Below, one piece after another: positions 58,401-64,000 of a stretch of 64,000 bases of DNA. The notes under the pieces were generated by a model that made no database searches, was not told the origin of the DNA, and worked only from the letters and a program-made list of their open reading frames with translations. The stretch's first letter is position 1. Every line of letters starts with the position of its first letter. The DNA is from Phoenix dactylifera (Eukaryota > Streptophyta > Magnoliopsida > Arecales > Arecaceae), in the NCBI RefSeq assembly GCF_009389715.1, contig NC_052399.1, positions 7,380,585-7,444,584 on the forward strand, in the 5' to 3' direction. A program made the translations under genes and the position numbers.

Positions 58401-61400
58401 TCTAGTGGAATGCATGTAGAGGGCATTTAAGAAGCAGCTTCTAGCTACCACAGGCGTATTTGACAAGTATCTTTTAACAGTGATGTCTAGCTCCCGCCCA
58501 AAAATAAATAAATAATAAACAGTGAAAAATCTGGTAGTCTCTTCCTCATAATTTTCCATGAATTTGTCGAGCCTATAATGCCTATTTCCACATACATGAT
58601 TCAACTATCTTCGAACTTATATTACCGTAGATTTTTTTTTTTTATCGTATTACTAGTTGGCCTAGCATTAAACTTCTCAGTTCCAGTTACGATCCATTAC
58701 TTTGCTTCTGCAATGTATTTGGTACTAAATTCAAAGAGGAATTAATGATATGGCTTCTGAAAATTTTGAATTACTATATGTCATCTTCTTTTAATTACTA
58801 CAATTAATGGAGATTGCTGGTGATTTTTTCTTCAGAGTTGAGAACACTCCAATTCTTCATGAGGACAAAGGGCCTTTGACATACTCACATTAAATAAATC
58901 TCAACAAGTGAATTTAAGTTATTCAATAAATTTTTGAACTTCTAGCAGCCTTCCTAACTACAACACATTTTGGAAGTCAAATGACTTGGTACATACCTCA
59001 GGTTGAATTGAATAACAATTGACAGTGCATAAATTCATTGCTCTGGGTTTTGAATTGAATACAAGTAACTTCAGGATACTTATGATTTAGGTCTTGACTG
59101 ATGTAGCTGGGACCCATAATCTGAAGTTCAAATTGCTTCACTATTTACATCTATAATTCATAAAAAAATTTCAAAACCCAACTGATAAATGGACCATGAT
59201 ATAATAACTACCAAGACTAGGACTATAGCTCATGTTAGAAAGAGGACATGTGCTTACCAAACTCCCACCGTGCTTGCACTAGAGCAATGTTTGAATTATA
59301 CATGAGGAATGGGATTGTTTTTATAAGAAAATCAGATTGTGGTTGGAAATCAGCATCAAATATGGCAACATAGTCACATTGTTGGACATAGCTTTGCTCC
59401 ATTCCTTTTTTCAGGGCTCCTGCTTTGTACCCCTTCCTGGTGTCCCGAACTACATAGTTTATATTCATGCCTTTGCTTGCCCAAATCTTGCACTCAAGTT
59501 CCACCAAATCCTGCAGCAAGGAAACGTTGCCATGACGAATGGAACATATTAGAATTTGCTAGGGGAATCAAACCTTTTGAAATAGAACAAATTGCTAGGC
59601 TTCTCTTCTATCGGATATAGTTAGATTAGATTCAGATGCAGGAATCATGTATTCCTCTTTGAACACCCCTGACACCATGTTGCTTGTATGTGTTTGTCCA
59701 TGAATTTTAAATGTATCTGATTGAAACTGTAGGACAAAATAAAATCTATATTGACCAGTTTTTACATAGAAATAACGTTTAAATATTCAATTTGAACTAA
59801 ATGATGCCCTCTAGAAGACCTTGAAGGCTTCTTGCACCAATTCCAGACCATAAGAATCATGTCTGGTAATGTGATCTTAAAAGGATGAAGATTAATACAT
59901 TTTAACGGGAGACAACTAGTTACCAAACTTTTTTATCTGCAACTCACTGTTTTCAGAAACTAAAGACCTGGCTGCATAATCTAGTAAGTGCTTGTTCAGG
60001 TGTTGAGGAGTAGTGTCACTTTAGGTTTTTTCCCTAACCAAAAACTATGTAGATGCATTATGACGGTATCCATCAGCAAAATTTGCTTGAGTGTTCTCTT
60101 CTACGCTAGAACCCATGGAGCCCATGACCTGATATGCTACCTTATAATATGTCAAATGACCAGATCATCTAGAATGTTTGTTCTAGTAAGAAATTGTTAG
60201 GGATGTGGCTCTCTACTTTATTCGACTATTGATCATATTTTGTTACAAGAGAATTTCATACAGTGCTGGAGCATTAACATCATGAAACATAAAGACTGAT
60301 ACACAGAGCAGTTGTTCGACATTATCATTATCAAGATTTAGAATGTGATACATAGTTGCACATTCATGAACATATAACATAAAGTTATTTGAAAAATTCG
60401 ATGGGCTGAATTATGTGTTCAAAAGGAAATCAGCATTTTAGATGGTTCATATGGACTATGCTGCAGTTCACTTTTTTAGGAAAAAGGAAAAGAAAATATG
60501 GAGCTTCTTTACTTAGGTAATGTATTTAACATAGGCAGCCATTTTGTTTTCTTAGGACTGCTGATTACTATAGTTTCAATTAGCAGCAATGTTAAAATAC
60601 TGCAGAGAAAAGGAAGTTGTCATGAATGGCAAAATCATGGAGCCAAGTTAATCTAATCCTTCCCTCACCTGATTTTGACCGCGTTTCCTACAAAAATAAT
60701 AAGTGAATCTAATCCCTTCACTGACATCTGTTCCCCTCCAATGAGAACCACTAAAATCTTACTATTTTACACCTACTCTGATCATCCCCACCACAATGTG
60801 TCCAATGGCATTATGTCATTAATTATTGACCTACACTCGAAAAGGACAATTATTCAACTATAGAACAGTGGCCTGATGTCAGCTTAACCTCAGGTTGATG
60901 CATTATTTATATATGGACAAGTGGCTTGTATGATAGCCATATCCTAAAGGGTGGGACCATGGGCTGATGCATAATCTATGTAACAAGTGATATCATCATA
61001 ACTATACTCTAGAGTGGTACCTTCCAGTGGACAGTTTTTTGTTTTTAACACAACAGAGAACAAGGGAAGATCCCCTTGACATCGCAGAATATGCCATCTG
61101 TATTGAGTAGTCAGATTTGGATTACAAAATAAAGCTATCTTAGCGAAATTTTTGAGAGAAAGAATCTCCATGGTATTGACTTTCCTCTGGCTCACAACTT
61201 TGTGGTAGCCCAGGCTGTCAAGAAACAATATGACAATGAAACAAACGAAGGAATCGGATTTGTTTTCAACTTTGAAGCAATCACCATACATCTGCTTCAG
61301 CGTTCCCATTAGCAGTCCTTATCTACTCAGACTACCAGCACAGAAACCTTGTGAAAATGAACACAAGGTGGAGCCCACACCAAGACCAAGACCGCAGGAT

Positions 61401-62676
61401 AATATTTCTAGACTAAATTACAAAAAACTCTTTAAGATTAGGGGTAAATTACAGTTACCCCCCAATAGCATGAAAAACTAACGCTTACCCTTGAGGTTTA
61501 TTTTTATCCAATATGTTAGTCTATAACTTATCAGTCAAACCATTAATTTTAAATAATACTAAAATGCCACTTCAGAAAATTTTTAAAATAACCAAAATAA
61601 TCTTATATAATATAACAACCACCCAGAAAACGTATGTATCCTCCTTCTCGCTTAGAGAGGCAATTTTAACTTTTTATATGAGGTAAACTGATTTACTAAC
61701 ACCGTTAAGTTAAATGTGTGTAAGTGTAGATTTTATAAACAACCGAATATAAGTATAATCTATTTAACAATGCGAGGGGCAGGAACAACGAGGTTTGCGT
61801 GTACTCTGCGTACATCATGTCTTTGTATAATACTATTCACCAGTTTATCAATATATGAACGCCTTCTAGCTTATGCTTTCATGTGATGAGGATTTGATGC
61901 AAGTTATATACCTTAATTACTGGGTCAGTTGAGTCGTCGAGGACTTGGATTATGATCCTGTCCGGTGGCCAGGTAAGTGCACATGCTGCTCCAATGGACA
62001 GTTTGTATACCTGGACGTAACAAGGCATTAAAGCGAACAGTAGAGCACCACATGAAATAAAAGATAGAAGACAAGCACCATCTACCTCTCTCTCATTGTA
62101 CATGGGAATCTGGACAAGGACCATGGGATAAGCCTGGCTCCCCATCTCCACATCCCCTGTTACGGGCTCCCATCTGTACACCTTCTCGGGCCTCCGGCGG
62201 AGCAGCTTGACCCCAAGGCTCACCGCACTCATGTGCACCGCCTCCATCACCAGCATCACTGACATGATCATCGACACCACCACCGCTGCTCTCAGCACCG
62301 GCGCCACCACCTCCACACGCACCTCTCTCCAGATAAAGCTCGCTTGGTCGGGAAAGAAGTCGCCGGTGTAGCGATGGAAGAACTCCAGATATTGGGCCAC
62401 TGACTGCCGAACAGAGTGCGATACATTGGCTGTAATGGGAAGTAGTTCGGAAAGAATAGATATTATGAGCCATTGATCCAGGATTCCTTTAAGGAGTAAG
62501 AAGTATATAAGATGGCTAAGAAATGAACGAAACTTGCCTGAATCGATGCCTGTGGAGAGGAGGATGGAATGGTGGCGGCGCCAAGTGTTGAGTTTGAGAA
62601 GGGTGGCTGCTTGTGGGGTGGCGGCTGTGGAGGCGAAGGCCGTGGTGGCTAAAGCCACCAGCAGTAGGAATCTCAT
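55418..62676 (-). CDS. CSLA: CSLA glucomannan 4-beta-mannosyltransferase, ten exons, intact
   Basis: Exons (in gene order): 62676-62538, 62429-62086, 62010-61912, 59510-59258, 57258-57148, 56587-56451, 56367-56254, 56162-55963, 55859-55665 and 55580-55418. The 1,755-bp frame gives 584 aa, usual for CSLA. The enzyme polymerises GDP-mannose (and GDP-glucose) into beta-1,4-(gluco)mannan in the Golgi. Visible are a membrane helix at about 88-112, VLDDSTDP (D186/D187), FDADFQP (246-248), [17 protein letters not shown] (E339/D340) and QQHRW (376-380), the D, DxD, ED and QxxRW signature of GT2 synthases, then C-terminal membrane helices (about 409-440, 446-465, 467-500, 535-552, 560-582). All later introns are GT-AG. 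Intron 1 must start GCAAGT. The first 46 residues look like a signal-type leader and are unlike CSLA N-termini I know, so the start is less certain. Confidence 0.92.
56620..57031. mobile_element. hAT-type MITE remnant in a CSLA intron
   Basis: It lies within the intron between exons 5 and 6. It is full of degenerate GGGTT/AACCC motifs and ends CCATTGCCATCCCTAG, resembling the CTAGGGATGGCAA terminal repeat of hAT-derived MITEs. The left terminal repeat is degraded (GACCCGATCC), and I cannot define a target duplication. Confidence 0.4.
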
Positions 62677-64000
62677 TGCCCTTCTCTCAAGGAAATGGCT
62701 ATTAGTCTTTTCTCAAGGCTTTCTTTCTCCAGTCCTCCTCCTCTTTTTCTCTGAATGACAGCGTGAGATGTGAGGGCGGTGGCTCGTTGGAACACGTTTT
62801 CGGCCCCTTTCTCTTCGTTCTTCTCTCCGTGTCCGGTCCCAGACTCGCCGCGATGAAGGCTTTTGCGGGCCTTGCGCGGAACTCCTGCTAAGTAATTAAC
62901 AGGAAACTTCTTCCCCGGCCAATAAGAGCTCGACGCATTGTCACGTACGGATTTTTTAATAATTTTGTTTACGTGTCAAGAGATGAATGGCTTCTTTGGA
63001 CCAGAAAGCCGTTGTGGTAGGTTTGGTTTCTGTGGCTTGGAGGTTGGCGGGAATCGGTCATCGTAACGGTTCATTCACCGTCCTCGATGATCTCAAGAAA
63101 CTATAGAAAAGAATTGCTGTCTCTCCCTGTCATAAGAAATTAAAATCAACGGCGTTGGAGATCCCGCACACCGTAAATGACAAAATGGTGCGTGTGGTTG
63201 GTCAAATGCCTCATAGATACGCGAGATCTGATCTAGATTTTTGTCCTCTTTTCATGACGTAGAGGGACCCAAGGAAGTGTGCAGGCTCCAAAATTATGCT
63301 GAAATAAGATATTAACTGATAAAAATAACACCAAATCTAACGAGCAATATTGCATAGGTTGATAAAGCCTCTTTGGTTGCCTGTAACTTGTCATTTGAAC
63401 TTAATTCGGCCCAGAAAAGCTTAGCATGTTTCATTGGGTTGAGAACTTGAGATGGAGGTGAAGTTTCACAAGAACACAAGTTAAAGAGAAATGGCATGGC
63501 CCGGGTGACTTCAATCCACACAGAGGCAAAGCCACTTCAGCAAAATCTGCTCCTGCTCGGCCTATGCAAGTGTGGAAGGCACATATTTGAGATAAGAGAT
63601 AGGCCTCCCTCCTTGGTAGGCCAAAGATAGGACTGATTTCTGCTGCATCCAAATACGCAAATGATTTCATCACAACTGAACAATTCCTGAACTGACAGCA
63701 AATCTACAAGAGCTTCGAACCATTTAGATTAAATGCCAACACACAAATTTGTTATTTGAGTTCGCGATAAAGATGTTTTGATACTTATAACTATCACCAT
63801 TATCATCATCTTCATTGTTACCATTATTGTTATTATAATTAAAATATAAAACATGTTGTTCTTTTGCCGTGGTTCATATCATCTCAAAAGAGCAATTAAA
63901 TAGTTAATTGAGATTTTGCCATGTCTGTTGAAAAATATGGAAGAAACAAAATGTTCGAATTTTCTTAAAAAAATTAAGTTTTATCTATTTTGTTTTGTAA
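62677..64000. other. CSLA promoter region and right flank
   Basis: Upstream of the CSLA start is a CT-rich leader (62690-62850 on this strand) followed by AT-rich DNA. No gene is recognisable to the window end; short frames at 63312-63673 show no domain. Confidence 0.5.

Noticed and set aside
60944..61309. 121-codon minus-strand frame starting [11 protein letters not shown]
   Set aside because: It lies in the large intron 3 of CSLA, shows no recognisable domain, and the exons on each side join without it.

Overview
This is a stretch of a plant nuclear genome, most likely a monocot and quite possibly a palm. The evidence is spliced plant-type genes with GT-AG introns, plant-specific protein families (a cycling Dof factor, an AAR3/DCN1-like protein, a CSLA mannan synthase, PSY-type peptide precursors), long AT-rich intergenic DNA with microsatellites, large Ty3/gypsy elements and an inserted mitochondrial gene fragment. 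The species is an inference and is not proven by the sequence. All gene models come from reading frames, splice signals and phase checks by eye; no database search was possible.

Layout. 1-1.6 kb: a possible exon, then a nuclear copy of part of mitochondrial ccmFN and an 82-bp tandem duplication. 2.7-3.2 kb (-): candidate small secreted peptide gene A, with a DY...AN motif. 7.0-7.7 kb: 3' end of a LINE. 9.6-11.7 kb (-): intact two-exon CDF-type Dof gene. 14.5-20.6 kb (+): an old, stop-ridden Ty3/gypsy element whose gag zinc knuckle is split by a 560-bp TRIM-like element. 22.2-23.2 kb (+): three-exon secreted peptide gene B with a clear PSY-like motif.

24.8-46.1 kb: a nested transposon stack. 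A minus-strand LINE was split by a 2.36-kb solo LTR (43175-45532, 5-bp target duplication) and by a 17-kb LTR element E1 (25327-42306, target duplication GTGCT). E1 codes only for gag and protease, and its gag is broken. E1 was itself split, at its TLRSG coding motif, by E2 (29806-37765, opposite strand, target duplication ACTAC). E2 shares the leader, 3' untranslated region, primer site and LTR ends of E1 but has lost almost exactly the coding region. The two look like a non-autonomous gag-pro element and its coding-less relative. Both keep an 11-bp inverted repeat with a 30-nt loop at the LTR start and a short hairpin-like motif at the end of the coding region.

47.4-53.4 kb (+): an intact nine-exon AAR3/DCN1-like gene (cullin neddylation). 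55.4-62.7 kb (-): an intact ten-exon CSLA glucomannan 4-beta-mannosyltransferase gene, which needs a GC-AG first intron and carries a MITE-like repeat in an intron. The host genes are unrelated single genes and not a cluster or operon. The most interesting items are the two PSY-like peptide genes and the E1/E2 pair.
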